In this document: positions 55,090 through 63,428 of the stretch, piece by piece
Numbering within the stretch: position 1 is the first letter of the stretch
How the letters are laid out: every line of letters starts with the position of its first letter
From: Hyphomicrobiales bacterium
Lineage (GTDB): Bacteria > Pseudomonadota > Alphaproteobacteria > Rhizobiales > Rhizobiaceae
NCBI GenBank assembly: GCA_900466005.1
Contig: UEGQ01000002.1
Location: forward strand, 117,686-181,685
Direction: 5' to 3'
DNA length: 64,000 bases
Made by a program: the position numbers and the translations under genes
The notes under the pieces: model-generated
Seen by the model: the letters and a program-made list of their open reading frames with translations, nothing else
Databases searched by the model: none
Told to the model about the DNA's origin: nothing

Positions 55090-56766
55090 TCACATGTTGG
55101 GATAGTTCGGGCCGCCGCCGCCTTCGGGCGGAACCCAGGTGATGTTCTGCGACGGATCCTTGATGTCGCAGGTTTTGCAGTGCACGCAGTTCTGCGCGTT
55201 GATCACGAAACGGGGCCCGGTCCTCGCCTGTTCGTCGTCATAGACGACCTCGTAGACCCCGGCGGGACAGTAGAGCCGCGCCGGCTCGCCATAGAGCGGC
55301 AGGTTGCGTTCGATCGGGATGGCGGGATCGGCAAGCCTCAGATGAACCGGCTGGTCCTCGATATGGTTGGTGTTCGACAGGAAGACCGAAGACGGCTTGT
55401 CGAAGGTAAGTTTACCATCCGGCTTCGGATATTGAATCGGCGTGACCTCCGAGAGCGGCTTCAGGCTCTGGAAATCGGCCTTCCTGTGCTTGAGCGCGCC
55501 GACGGGTGAGACGCCAAACAGCGTCTGCAGCCACATGTCGATGCCGCCGAGGCCGACGCCGAGCACAGTGCCGAACCGCGACCATAACGGCTTGACGTTG
55601 CGGACCGGCTTCAGGTCCCGCCCGATGGCCGAACCGCGCCAGCCGGCCTCATAGGCTTCGAGCGTATCGTTGGCGCGGCCGCCGGCGAGCCCGTCGAACA
55701 CGGCATCCGCGGCCTGCATGCCGGAATGGATGGCGTTGTGCGAACCCTTGATGCGCGGCACGTTCATGAAGCCCGCCGCGCAACCGGCAAGCACGCCGCC
55801 GGGGAAGGCGAGCTGCGGCACCGACTGATAACCGCCCTCGGTCAAGGCGCGAGCGCCATAGGCGATGCGCTTGGCCCCATCGAAGGTGTCGCGGATCAAC
55901 GGATGCGTCTTGAAGCGCTGGAATTCGTCGAAGGGCGAGAGCGTCGGGTTCTTGTAATCGAGGTGCAGCACGAAGCCGACGGTCACCAGATGATCGTCGA
56001 AATGATAGAGGAACGAGCCGCCGCCGGTCTTCATGTCGAGCGGCCAGCCGAACGAATGCTGCACCAGCCCTTTGCGGAACTTCTCCGGCTTGACCTGCCA
56101 GAGTTCCTTGATGCCGATGCCGAATTTCTGCACCGAGCGTCCCTCGGTCAGGTTGAAGCGGGCGAGAAGTTGCTTGGTCAGGCTGCCACGCGCGCCCTCG
56201 GCGAACACGGTATATTTCGCCCGAAGCTCCATGCCGGGGGTGAAATCGTTCTTCGGTTCGCCGTCGCGACCAATCCCCATGTCGCCGGTGGCGATGCCGG
56301 CGACCGCGCCGTTGTCGTCATAGAGAACTTCGGTTGCCGCAAAGCCCGGATAGATCTCGACGCCGAGCGCTTCGGCCTGGGCGCCGAGATAGCGGGCGAC
56401 ATTGGCGAGCGAACCGATGAAGTTGCCGTGATTGTTCATCAGCGGCGGCATCAGCGCATTGGGCAGCCGCAACGAACCGGTGGCGGTCAGCACATGGAAA
56501 TGGTCGTCGGTCACTTCGGTGGTGAGCGGCCGGTCGGGATCTGCCCGCCAATCGGGCAGAAGCGCATCGAGGCCGGAAGGATCGATCACCGCGCCCGACA
56601 GGATATGCGCCCCGACTTCCGAACCCTTTTCCACGACGACGATGGAAAGTTCCTCGCCCGCGTCCATGGCGCGCTGCTTCAGGCGGATCGCCGTGGCAAG
56701 ACCGGCCGGTCCCGCGCCGACGATCACCACGTCGAAGTCCATGGCCTCCCTGACTGTTTCGTTCAA
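55090..56766 (-). CDS. Electron-transfer flavoprotein:ubiquinone oxidoreductase
   Basis: This 558-residue membrane-associated FAD/4Fe-4S enzyme takes electrons from ETF to ubiquinone. FAD motif VVIVGAGPAGLATAIRLKQ near residue 12, GAHILSGAVIDP, GCAAGFMNVPRIKGSHNA, and a C-terminal cluster domain with CPAGVYEV and CVHCKTCDIKD supplying the four Cys. A TTG start at 56766 is preferred because AAGGAGG lies five bases ahead; an ATG eight codons later is the alternative. It heads the fatty-acid oxidation genes and has a palindrome 30 bases upstream. Confidence 0.95.
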   Translation of the reverse strand: MNETVREAMDFDVVIVGAGPAGLATAIRLKQRAMDAGEELSIVVVEKGSEVGAHILSGAVIDPSGLDALLPDWRADPDRPLTTEVTDDHFHVLTATGSLRLPNALMPPLMNNHGNFIGSLANVARYLGAQAEALGVEIYPGFAATEVLYDDNGAVAGIATGDMGIGRDGEPKNDFTPGMELRAKYTVFAEGARGSLTKQLLARFNLTEGRSVQKFGIGIKELWQVKPEKFRKGLVQHSFGWPLDMKTGGGSFLYHFDDHLVTVGFVLHLDYKNPTLSPFDEFQRFKTHPLIRDTFDGAKRIAYGARALTEGGYQSVPQLAFPGGVLAGCAAGFMNVPRIKGSHNAIHSGMQAADAVFDGLAGGRANDTLEAYEAGWRGSAIGRDLKPVRNVKPLWSRFGTVLGVGLGGIDMWLQTLFGVSPVGALKHRKADFQSLKPLSEVTPIQYPKPDGKLTFDKPSSVFLSNTNHIEDQPVHLRLADPAIPIERNLPLYGEPARLYCPAGVYEVVYDDEQARTGPRFVINAQNCVHCKTCDIKDPSQNITWVPPEGGGGPNYPNM

Positions 56767-56795
56767 CCTTTCCTCCTTCAGCTGATGGCGATATA

Positions 56796-56815
56796 TGTAC
56801 CAAACGATTGTTACA
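56796..56815. promoter_or_regulatory. Imperfect 20-bp palindrome, candidate TetR operator of the beta-oxidation genes
   Basis: TGTACCAAACGATTGTTACA matches its own reverse complement at 16 of 20 positions, arms TGTA-CAA and TTG-TACA around a central CG. It lies between ETF-QO and the divergent TetR gene, 30 bases before the ETF-QO start. Confidence 0.6.
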
Positions 56816-56951
56816 GTTCGCAAGTGCAAAATTCTTCTCGCGCTTGCGAAGCCAGTGGAGAGTGCTGCAAGGGCATTTGGGAAAAGCGCCGGTCTGGGCT
56901 ATGAGCATTGAAGAGGTGCAGTCGGACGATGAACGAATGCCGGGAGATGCA

Positions 56952-57575
56952 ATGACGGACGGAGACCGCCGGAAGGAGCTGCGCGTGCCGCGGAGCGCGC
57001 TGGTGGGCGCATTGCAGTTGAGCGGCCTGAGCGACCGTCATCGCGATATTCTCGAAGCCGCCGCCACCCTCTTTGCCGAACGCGGCTATGCGGCGACGTC
57101 GGTGCGCGATATCGGCGACCGGGTGGGGCTGCTCGGCGGTTCGCTCTATCATTACATCAAGTCAAAGGAAGCGCTGTTCGTCCGCATCCACGACATCGCC
57201 CTGCAGGTGGCGGAAGATCGCATCCGCGCGGCCATCGCGCCGCTTTCCGATCCGTGGGAACGGCTGGAAGCGGCATGCGTCACCATGATGGAAATCCAGC
57301 TCGATCCCAACTCGCTGACCATGCCGCTGATGAATGACTTCGCCTCGGCCCCGCCGGAGATCCGTGAACGGCTGGTGGAAAAGCGCGACACTTTCGAACT
57401 GGTGTTCCGCGACCTGATCGCCGCTCTGCCGCTCGACCCGACCCTTGACCGCGGAGTCTACCGCCTGCTGCTGCTGACGCTGCTCAACAATGTCTCAAGC
57501 TGGTATCGCCCCGGCCGCCTGACCCCCGACGAGATCGGCCGCCAGATCGTGAAGATCTTCCGGCACGAGAAGTGA
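56952..57575 (+). CDS. TetR-family regulator, probable repressor of fatty-acid oxidation
   Basis: This protein of about 207 residues has the TetR helix-turn-helix (RDILEAAATLFAERGYAATSVRDIGDRVGLLGGSLYHYIKSKEALF) and a C-terminal domain of the KstR2-like type (YRLLLLTLLNNVSSWYRPGRLTPDEIGRQIVKIF). Such proteins typically bind acyl-CoA. The ATG at 56952 follows GGGAGATGCA; ATG codons at 56901 and 56937 are in frame and possible. It is divergent from ETF-QO with a shared palindrome. Confidence 0.88.
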   Translation: MTDGDRRKELRVPRSALVGALQLSGLSDRHRDILEAAATLFAERGYAATSVRDIGDRVGLLGGSLYHYIKSKEALFVRIHDIALQVAEDRIRAAIAPLSDPWERLEAACVTMMEIQLDPNSLTMPLMNDFASAPPEIRERLVEKRDTFELVFRDLIAALPLDPTLDRGVYRLLLLTLLNNVSSWYRPGRLTPDEIGRQIVKIFRHEK

Positions 57576-57707
57576 CGGAGGCATCGAGTTTCGCTCGGGC
57601 CTGGAAACACGAACCTCAACAATGTCATCCGTCTTGCTGCTGCCGGAATCGGCGATGGTATCGCGCTTTCTGTCTCCGCTGGCGGCCGACGCAGAAAGCT
57701 CACGACT

Positions 57708-58058
57708 CTAGAGATGCGTAAGGATGTTCACCAAGCGGCGAAACAGATCACGGACATAAAATCGACGTACGCCCCACGGCTCCAACTCCGGGCCGTACTC
57801 GACCGGGATGCCCGCCTTCGAAACGCGCGCCAGAACGTCGTCCAGATCATCGACCTCGATCGAGAGATCCGGAACCGGGGTGCCGGAGCCGCCTTCGGAT
57901 GCGAAGCTGACCTGCACTCTCGCCTGGGCGTCGCTGGCGAATGTGCTGATCCAGCCATGATCCATCACCACCTCCAGCCCGAGGATGTCGCCGTAGAAGG
58001 CCTTGGCATCCTCAGGCGAAGAGCATGCGATGTTGGCAACGATGCCTCGTACAGTCGC
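57708..58058 (-). pseudogene. Glyoxalase/VOC-family gene that has lost its start codon
   Basis: The frame reads TVRGIVANIACSSPEDAKAFYGDILGLE, then VMDHGWISTFASDAQARVQVSF and VEYGPELEPWGVRRF, a complete 116-residue single VOC domain. An excellent Shine-Dalgarno AAGGAGG is followed at the right distance by GCG (58056-58058) where ATG is expected, and no other start precedes the conserved region. The C-terminal RDLFRRLVNIL also departs from the usual RDPFGRLVNIL. The first usable in-frame start (GTG at 57971) would remove the first strand and helix. Confidence 0.65.
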
Positions 58059-58194
58059 GGAAGGCCTCCTTGCGTTGTCGCGTCACAAACGTAGTGCGAT
58101 TTCATCTGCCGGACAGATGCGTTGAAAACGTCCGGCATGAAACCTGCCGGATCCAGTTATCCGAACCCGGTCGTTGCGGACGAGCGCCAAGCCG

Positions 58195-59112
58195 TCAATC
58201 CGCCCTGGTTACCTCTTCGGCAATAACGCGGTAGAGCGCCATCTGGCGTGCAGCCCATCCTTCGAACTCGCGGACCAGGTCGGCCGACACGACAACGGAT
58301 TGTCCGCCCTGGGCAACCGAAAACCAGCCGCGCTGTCTCGCCTCGATCAGGAGATTGCCCACGTGCTGCCTGGAAACGCGAAACCGCTCCGCCAGTGCCG
58401 CGTAGGTCAGCGGGAGCGTGAAGGGCGTGCTCCCCGACTGTGCCGCATAAGACGCCCCCATGACGGCGGCAAGCAGGGGATAGCCGCTGTCGCGCTCTGC
58501 GAACTGAACGATGGTCGGGAACGGCGAGAAATAGACATCGTCGGCATGGAACCGCTCCGCCGAACGACCGAGCAAGTCGCAGAGCAGAACCTCATCGTCG
58601 TGAATGCGGCCGGCGAGCGATGCCGATGCCGATGCCGGAAGAATACGCTCGGAGGCGTTCAGAAACGCGAGCGGAGAGCGCGCAATTTCATGCAGGAGCG
58701 CCGAAGAGGGACGGAGATGAAGGCTGCGGCGGTCTGCACCCCGCCCCGCGATGACGTACCCGCCGTGCCGCAGCGCATCGACGAAACTTGCGACCTGCCG
58801 CTCGCTCGCCGGCACCTTGCGTTGCAGCGCCGTCAGCGTCGGAGGCTCTGCCCCGTCGCGGAGCCACCGGGCGTGGTTTCCGATGAGATCGAAACAGACG
58901 ATGTAGCGCATGCTCTGGCCGAACAACTTGTTGGTTGGCCATGACACGTCCGGCGGGCGGGTCATCTCCGTGCAATAGGACTCCAGCACTTCGGTGAAAC
59001 GAGGCTTTTCAGCCAAGGATGCCGCAAGCGACGAAACGTCCGTCGGCACGGCAACTCCGCCAGAGCTGCGCGAAAGGCCCCCCTCACGACCATCCGGCAA
59101 TGACTTGCTCAT
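58195..59112 (-). CDS. Unrecognised winged-helix protein, probable transcriptional regulator
   Basis: This 305-residue cytoplasmic protein is not recognised as a whole. A C-terminal helix-turn-helix is clear (TYAALAERFRVSRQHVGNLLIEARQRGWFSV, residues about 240-270), and a second MarR-like unit is likely near 90-130 (LQRKVPASERQVASFVDALRHGGYV). The ATG at 59112 follows CAGGAGTTGCCG. A perfect 9-bp inverted repeat lies just upstream of its ribosome-binding site, which supports autoregulation. It is divergent from the carbonic anhydrase gene. Confidence 0.75.
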   Translation of the reverse strand: MSKSLPDGREGGLSRSSGGVAVPTDVSSLAASLAEKPRFTEVLESYCTEMTRPPDVSWPTNKLFGQSMRYIVCFDLIGNHARWLRDGAEPPTLTALQRKVPASERQVASFVDALRHGGYVIAGRGADRRSLHLRPSSALLHEIARSPLAFLNASERILPASASASLAGRIHDDEVLLCDLLGRSAERFHADDVYFSPFPTIVQFAERDSGYPLLAAVMGASYAAQSGSTPFTLPLTYAALAERFRVSRQHVGNLLIEARQRGWFSVAQGGQSVVVSADLVREFEGWAARQMALYRVIAEEVTRAD

Positions 59113-59121
59113 CGGCAACTC

Positions 59122-59143
59122 CTGCAAAGTTTGGACTTTGCAG
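59122..59143. promoter_or_regulatory. Perfect 9-bp inverted repeat, candidate autoregulatory operator
   Basis: CTGCAAAGT (59122-59130) and ACTTTGCAG (59135-59143) flank TTGG. It sits 10 bases upstream of the start codon of the winged-helix regulator, in the divergent region shared with the carbonic anhydrase gene. Confidence 0.6.
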
Positions 59144-59279
59144 TTGCATGCCACGAATGACAATAATCAACCAGTGGTTATGGATGCCGGCTCTGCCAAA
59201 CGGTTAACGATTGGTTTTCGTGGTCAATGCGGCAGGTTTTCCTTCAATCCCGACGTGCGAAGCATTGTGAGGTAACGTC

Positions 59280-59999
59280 ATGTGTGAGCTATGCTCTGTG
59301 AATGCGACGAGACTGTCCCGACGTGGGCTGCTCCTCGGAGGTGCGGCGCTCGCCGGTATGGCGGCGATGACGCCAAAGGCTGCGTGGTCGCAGGCGGCCG
59401 CGCCCCAGAACGCGATCTCGCCGGACGCTGCACTTGAGCGGCTGATGGAGGGCAACGCCCGCTATGCCGCCAACACCTCGGCCAACAATGACTACTCGGC
59501 CGGCCGGGCGGCGCGCGTGAACGCGCAGTATCCAATCGCGGCGATCCTCAGCTGCGCCGACGCACGCGTCGCTCCGGAGCTTGCCTTCGACCAGGGGCCG
59601 GGCGACCTTTTCGTGGTCCGCGTCGCCGGCAACTTCCTCAACGATGACGGGCTTGCGAGTTTCGAATACGCCGTGAAATACCTCAACGCACCCCTGCTGA
59701 TGGTGCTCGGTCACTCCAATTGCGGCGCGGTCGGTGCAACGATCAAGGTGGTCAAGGACGGCGTCACGCTGCCCGGTCACCTGCAGGACATGATCCGCGA
59801 CATCAAGCCCGCCGTGGAGACTGCCGAAAAGGCGAAGCCCGCCGACCTGTTGTCCGCGTCGATCGCGGAAAACGTGCGCTTGGCCGCGCACCGCCTCGAG
59901 ACAGCCTCGCCGATCCTGTCGGACTACGTGACGTCGGGAAATGTGAAGGTCGTCGGGGCACAATATGACCTCGCGACCGGCAAGATCGCGCTTCTTTGA
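59280..59999 (+). CDS. Tat-exported beta-carbonic anhydrase
   Basis: This 239-residue zinc enzyme interconverts CO2 and bicarbonate. Zinc ligands are C92 (SCADAR, with D94), H145 and C148 (GHSNCGAV). The N-terminus has twin arginines at 14-15 (SRRGLLLGGAALAG) and a cleavage site near WSQA-AA, so folded export by the Tat system is predicted. Most bacterial beta-class enzymes are cytoplasmic, though Tat-type relatives are known. The ATG follows GTGAGGTAACGTC. Confidence 0.9.
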   Translation: MCELCSVNATRLSRRGLLLGGAALAGMAAMTPKAAWSQAAAPQNAISPDAALERLMEGNARYAANTSANNDYSAGRAARVNAQYPIAAILSCADARVAPELAFDQGPGDLFVVRVAGNFLNDDGLASFEYAVKYLNAPLLMVLGHSNCGAVGATIKVVKDGVTLPGHLQDMIRDIKPAVETAEKAKPADLLSASIAENVRLAAHRLETASPILSDYVTSGNVKVVGAQYDLATGKIALL

Positions 60000-60038
60000 C
60001 GCCGGTCGAACCCGACGACGGACGGCGGTATCCGCAGT

Positions 60039-61004
60039 TCAGGGCGCCGCTGTCGTCTTCAGCAGGTCGTGTGCGGTCTCCTCGTCCGTAATCAGCCCGT
60101 TGACGTGGCCGCCGACCACGGCCGCCCGGATTGCCGCATGCTTGCGCCGGCCGCGCGCAAGGCCGATCACGGTGGAGCTTTCCCGCGAAGGGATGGAAAT
60201 GCTCGCGACACGCTCGTTGACCGGATCGTCGAGAAGGTTGCCGTCCGCCCCGAAGACCCAGCCGCAGATCTCGCCGGTGGCGCCGGTCCCGAGGAGGGCC
60301 TCCATTTCCGGGCGCTTCAGAAAACCGTCGAGGAGCAGCGGCGCATCAAACCCCATATGGCCGATGCCGACGAAGGTGACGTCCGCCTTCGAACCGAGTT
60401 CGATCGTCGGCGCCACGAGCGGCTGACTGCGCAGGAGATCGCGTTCCGCGCGTGAGGAGACGAGAACCGGCAGGGGCATCGGAAAATGCGGTGCCTTTAC
60501 GGCGTCCGCCATAGAGAAGATGACGTTGAAATAGGCAGCCGACCCGTCCGGACTGATATTGCCGGTGAGCGACACGATCTTGTGCTGCGGGCACTCCATG
60601 GGCGAGAGCTGGTCGATCACCGCCCGAAGCGTGCGCCCCGTCCCCATGCCGATGATCAGCGGTTCGCTCTGCTTCAGCCAGCGCTCGAGTTCGGCGGCGC
60701 CCGCTTCCGCCACGCCGACGGTCGCGGAATCCCCTCCGCCGTCGGACGGAACGACCTCGACCTGCTTCAGGCCGAACTTGTCCTTCAAGGCCTCGGCGAG
60801 TTCCATGCAGGCGGCAATCGGATGATCGAGCCGGACCTTGATCAGCTTCTCCGCGACGGAAAGCGAGACGAGCCTCTGCGCGCTCTGGCGGGAAATCCCC
60901 ATCGCCGCGGCGATCTCATCCTGCGTGCGGCCGGCGACATAGTAGAGCCAGCCAGCCCGCGCCGCATCATCCAGTCGTGTCTGCCCTTCCGATCGTCTCG
61001 CCAT
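60039..61004 (-). CDS. SorC-family transcriptional regulator (second)
   Basis: This 321-residue protein has an N-terminal HTH (GRTQDEIAAAMGISRQSAQRLVSLSVAEKLI) and the SorC sugar-binding domain (PLIIGMGTGRTLRAVIDQL, FVGIGHMGFDAPLL, GEICGWVFGADG, VIGLARGRRKHAAIRAAVVGGHVNGLITDEETA). It is homologous to but clearly different from the SorC protein at 17.8 kb. Its target is not evident: convergent with carbonic anhydrase, it is separated by 377 bases from the lactonase gene. It may belong to an operon lying outside this window. Confidence 0.9.
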   Translation of the reverse strand: MARRSEGQTRLDDAARAGWLYYVAGRTQDEIAAAMGISRQSAQRLVSLSVAEKLIKVRLDHPIAACMELAEALKDKFGLKQVEVVPSDGGGDSATVGVAEAGAAELERWLKQSEPLIIGMGTGRTLRAVIDQLSPMECPQHKIVSLTGNISPDGSAAYFNVIFSMADAVKAPHFPMPLPVLVSSRAERDLLRSQPLVAPTIELGSKADVTFVGIGHMGFDAPLLLDGFLKRPEMEALLGTGATGEICGWVFGADGNLLDDPVNERVASISIPSRESSTVIGLARGRRKHAAIRAAVVGGHVNGLITDEETAHDLLKTTAAP

Positions 61005-61381
61005 CCGGTCTTCCGCCCCGCTTCCCCACCAGTGCTGCCAAGTTTTGCGATCCCTGTCAAACCGCAGGGGACCGCACGCGGCCGCGGCCGGTGGCGGTTC
61101 CCCATCGCCGATCGGTCGGCTGCGGGACCTTCTCGGCCTCGACGCACTGTCGCCCTACCGCGACGACCCGCCGCACGCTGGATGGCGCGTGGCTGCGGCC
61201 CCGTCACAATGGCTACATGCCTTTCCGGGAACAGGCTTCCCATATCGTCAACGACGCGGGTCTCGGGTGACATCTCCTCCGAGCTTGCGATCGACTCACC
61301 TGAACGACGGCTTCCTGAAGCTTCGGGGGCTGATCGCCCCCGCTTCCGCAAACCTTCCCGACTTCGATCCGGCGTCCTGTC
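61005..61381. other. Intergenic stretch with a GC-rich hairpin (61324-61342)
   Basis: These 377 bases hold no convincing gene. CGGGGGC at 61324-61330 pairs with GCCCCCG at 61336-61342 around a 5-base loop, about 40 bases after the stop of the amidohydrolase gene. There is no T-run, so it is at best a rho-dependent pause or mRNA-protecting hairpin. The remainder shows nothing I can name. Confidence 0.5.
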
Positions 61382-62218
61382 TCACGGCAGCCGCCATATT
61401 CTCCTGGCGTTGGCGGAGAACACCTTTTCCTTGTCCTCGAGGCTGACACCGGAAAGCAGGGCCTGGGTTGCCCCCATCCACGTAGAAAGGCCGCCGCCGA
61501 GGGTACAGACGGGCCAGTCACTGCCCCAGACCATGCGATCGAAACCGAACGTCTCCACGACATGCGCGAAATACGGCTTCAGGTCCTCGAGCGTCCAGTT
61601 TTCCGCGCCGTAGGCAGGCAGCCCCGAAAGCTTAACCGTCACATTCGGCCGCCGGGCAATCTCCGCGAGCGGCCCCTCCCAGACACCGAAACCGCCGCCC
61701 TTGATGTCGGGCACGCCGCAGTGGTCGAGAATGAACGGAACGTCCGGTGCGAGATCGACAAGGGCGATGGCCTTCTCGATCTGGTGCGGCAGCACACAGA
61801 GATCGAAGGTCAGACCCGTCGCTGCCAGCCGCCGGATGTTCTCGCGGAAGAGGCTTCCCTCGGAAACGTCGTCAGGCACCACGTGCAGCACACGGCGGAA
61901 GCCGCGCACGAAGCCGTTGGCCCGAACCCGCTCCAGATAGTCGGCGAAACCTGCCTGTTCCGGCCGGCAGGAGGCGATCGCGCCCACGAGGAGGCTTTCC
62001 GCCGCTCCTGCAAGGTCACCGACAAAGCCCGTTTCGCGCTCGATATCCTCCTCCGCGACGTCGACTTCCATGTGAAGCACCGCCCCGATGCCGAAACGCC
62101 GTGCTTCCCGCGCATAGCGCTCATAGGTGAAGTCGGCATCGAGGGGAGGCACGCTCTTCAGCCACGGATAGGAAAGCCGCTCGCGGTAGATGAGATGCAG
62201 GTGCGTGTCGATGATCAT
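61382..62218 (-). CDS. Amidohydrolase-2 family protein, probable L-fuconolactonase/L-rhamnonolactonase
   Basis: This 278-residue TIM-barrel hydrolase begins IIDTHLHLIYRERLSYPWL, the HxH metal motif of the amidohydrolase superfamily. FILDHCGVPDIK supplies a His and MVWGSDWPVCTLGGGLSTW the conserved Asp. This branch includes lactonases of oxidative 6-deoxysugar pathways. The mutarotase and SDR downstream of the neighbouring IclR gene fit L-fucose or L-rhamnose oxidation: dehydrogenase, lactonase, dehydratase. The ATG at 62218 follows GAGGAGGACCCGCGGC. Confidence 0.85.
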   Translation of the reverse strand: MIIDTHLHLIYRERLSYPWLKSVPPLDADFTYERYAREARRFGIGAVLHMEVDVAEEDIERETGFVGDLAGAAESLLVGAIASCRPEQAGFADYLERVRANGFVRGFRRVLHVVPDDVSEGSLFRENIRRLAATGLTFDLCVLPHQIEKAIALVDLAPDVPFILDHCGVPDIKGGGFGVWEGPLAEIARRPNVTVKLSGLPAYGAENWTLEDLKPYFAHVVETFGFDRMVWGSDWPVCTLGGGLSTWMGATQALLSGVSLEDKEKVFSANARRIWRLP

Positions 62219-62270
62219 GCCGCGGGTCCTCCTCTTTGAGACGAAAACCCTGCCACAGAAAAATCATCTA

Positions 62271-62279
62271 TTCAAATAC
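62271..62279 (-). promoter_or_regulatory. TTCAAATAC site upstream of the amidohydrolase gene
   Basis: TTCAAATACG (62271-62280) matches TTCATATACG at 63111-63120 at nine of ten positions. It lies in the 75-bp gap between the IclR stop and the amidohydrolase start and may be an IclR half-site controlling the lactonase gene. Confidence 0.4.
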
Positions 62280-62293
62280 GAATTTTGTAGGAC

Positions 62294-63082
62294 TCAGGAT
62301 TCACTCTGGAACCCGGATCCCGCCATTTCTGAAAGCCGGCCCGTCGTCTCGGCGAGAAGGTGGATCGTGCTCGATATGTCCGGAGCGGCCGGCGTGTTGA
62401 TCAGCGTGATATAGGGCACGGTGAGCGCAGCGATCGCCTTGCCGTCAGCCCCGAGGACGGGCGCGGAAAGGTTGATGACGCCCGCGGTCTGCGCGCTCGG
62501 CATCATCTCGTAGCCGCGAGAGCGTATCTGGTCGAGCCGGCCCAGGAATTCCACCGTCACCTTGCTCTCGTCGCCGCCGCTGCCGAGATATTCGGCAATC
62601 ATCATCTGGCGCTCCTCGGGTGTACGGAAGGCAAGCAGGACGTGTCCGGAGCCCGTATCGAACAGGCTGATGCGTGAACCGACGCGGATCGAGATGCCCC
62701 AATAGCCGGGCGCCTCCTGCTGCGCGATGACGACGGGATTGCCGCGGTCGAAGACCACCAGCTGGTTCGCCTGACGGGAAGCCTCGGCGAGTTCGCGCAT
62801 CAGCGGAATGGCAAAGGAGGCGAGACGGCGAACCGGTGCGTGCAGTTGTGCGAGACCGAAGAGCTTCAGCGTCAGGGTGAAGCGGTCCCCGTCGATCCTG
62901 GTGACATAGCCGCGCTTCACCAGGCGGTCGAGCATCCGGTAGAATTCGTTTGGGCTGCGTTCGAGGCGCTTGGCGATTTCGGCCTGCGTCAGTCCGCCAT
63001 CGACGGCGGCAAGAAGCTCGAGAATGTCGAGCCCCTTGTCGAGCGCAGGCGCACGGTAGCGATCATTCTCGTCGTCAGCCAC
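62294..63082 (-). CDS. IclR-family regulator of the 6-deoxysugar module
   Basis: This protein of about 262 residues has an N-terminal winged helix (LTQAEIAKRLERSPNEFYRMLDRLVKRGYV) and a C-terminal effector domain (NQLVVFDRGNPVVIAQQEAPGYWGISIRVGSRISLFDTGSGHVLLAF, AGVINLSAPVLG). A GTG start at 63082 has GGGAG eight bases upstream and is preferred over the GTG three codons earlier. It lies between the amidohydrolase gene and the divergent mutarotase gene. Confidence 0.9.
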   Translation of the reverse strand: MADDENDRYRAPALDKGLDILELLAAVDGGLTQAEIAKRLERSPNEFYRMLDRLVKRGYVTRIDGDRFTLTLKLFGLAQLHAPVRRLASFAIPLMRELAEASRQANQLVVFDRGNPVVIAQQEAPGYWGISIRVGSRISLFDTGSGHVLLAFRTPEERQMMIAEYLGSGGDESKVTVEFLGRLDQIRSRGYEMMPSAQTAGVINLSAPVLGADGKAIAALTVPYITLINTPAAPDISSTIHLLAETTGRLSEMAGSGFQSES

Positions 63083-63428
63083 GTATTTCACTCCCTAGTG
63101 AATACAACCTTTCATATACGGATAATCAGGCCTCTACAATAGTTTCGGCTTGACGAAACATGAATGAATGGTTTGTATATGAATGACGCACTCATTGGCA
63201 AGCGCTGCGGCGTAAGCCCACATGGGAGGAGAGAATGCCCGGGTTCCGGACGATCGGCTTGTCGGTGTGCCCGAATTTCCTGATGGAACCGCATTGGCCC
63301 CATCTGCCCGGGTACAGAACGACATGGCGCTGCCGTCAGCACTGGCCTCGGCATCGCGCGGGATTGGCACACGATTGCCGCGCGTACCATACCGACCTCG
63401 ACCAGGACATTCGCTAAAGGAGGAGAAA
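63083..63428. promoter_or_regulatory. Divergent regulatory region with repeated TTCAWATAC-type sites
   Basis: GTATTTCAC (63083-63091) and GTGAATAC (63098-63105) form an inverted pair, and TTCATATAC (63111-63119) and GTATATGAA (63175-63183) form a second, wider one. They are candidate IclR sites for the divergent genes. A short ORF (63235-63417) with a strong ribosome-binding site but no recognisable product occupies the rest. Confidence 0.45.
63235..63417 (+). CDS. Doubtful 60-residue ORF ahead of the mutarotase gene
   Basis: ATG at 63235 follows GGGAGGAGAGA, as strong as any ribosome-binding site here, and the stop TAA at 63415 runs into the Shine-Dalgarno of the mutarotase gene. The product (PGFRTIGLSVCPNFL at the start, then rich in Arg, His and Trp) has an unlikely composition. 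It may be the stub of a deleted gene or a leader. I do not recognise it. Confidence 0.25.
   Translation: MPGFRTIGLSVCPNFLMEPHWPHLPGYRTTWRCRQHWPRHRAGLAHDCRAYHTDLDQDIR

Noticed and set aside
61045..61446. 133-codon open frame between SorC and the amidohydrolase
   Set aside because: No ribosome-binding site, no recognisable domain, Arg/Ser-rich composition, and it overlaps the end of the amidohydrolase gene.
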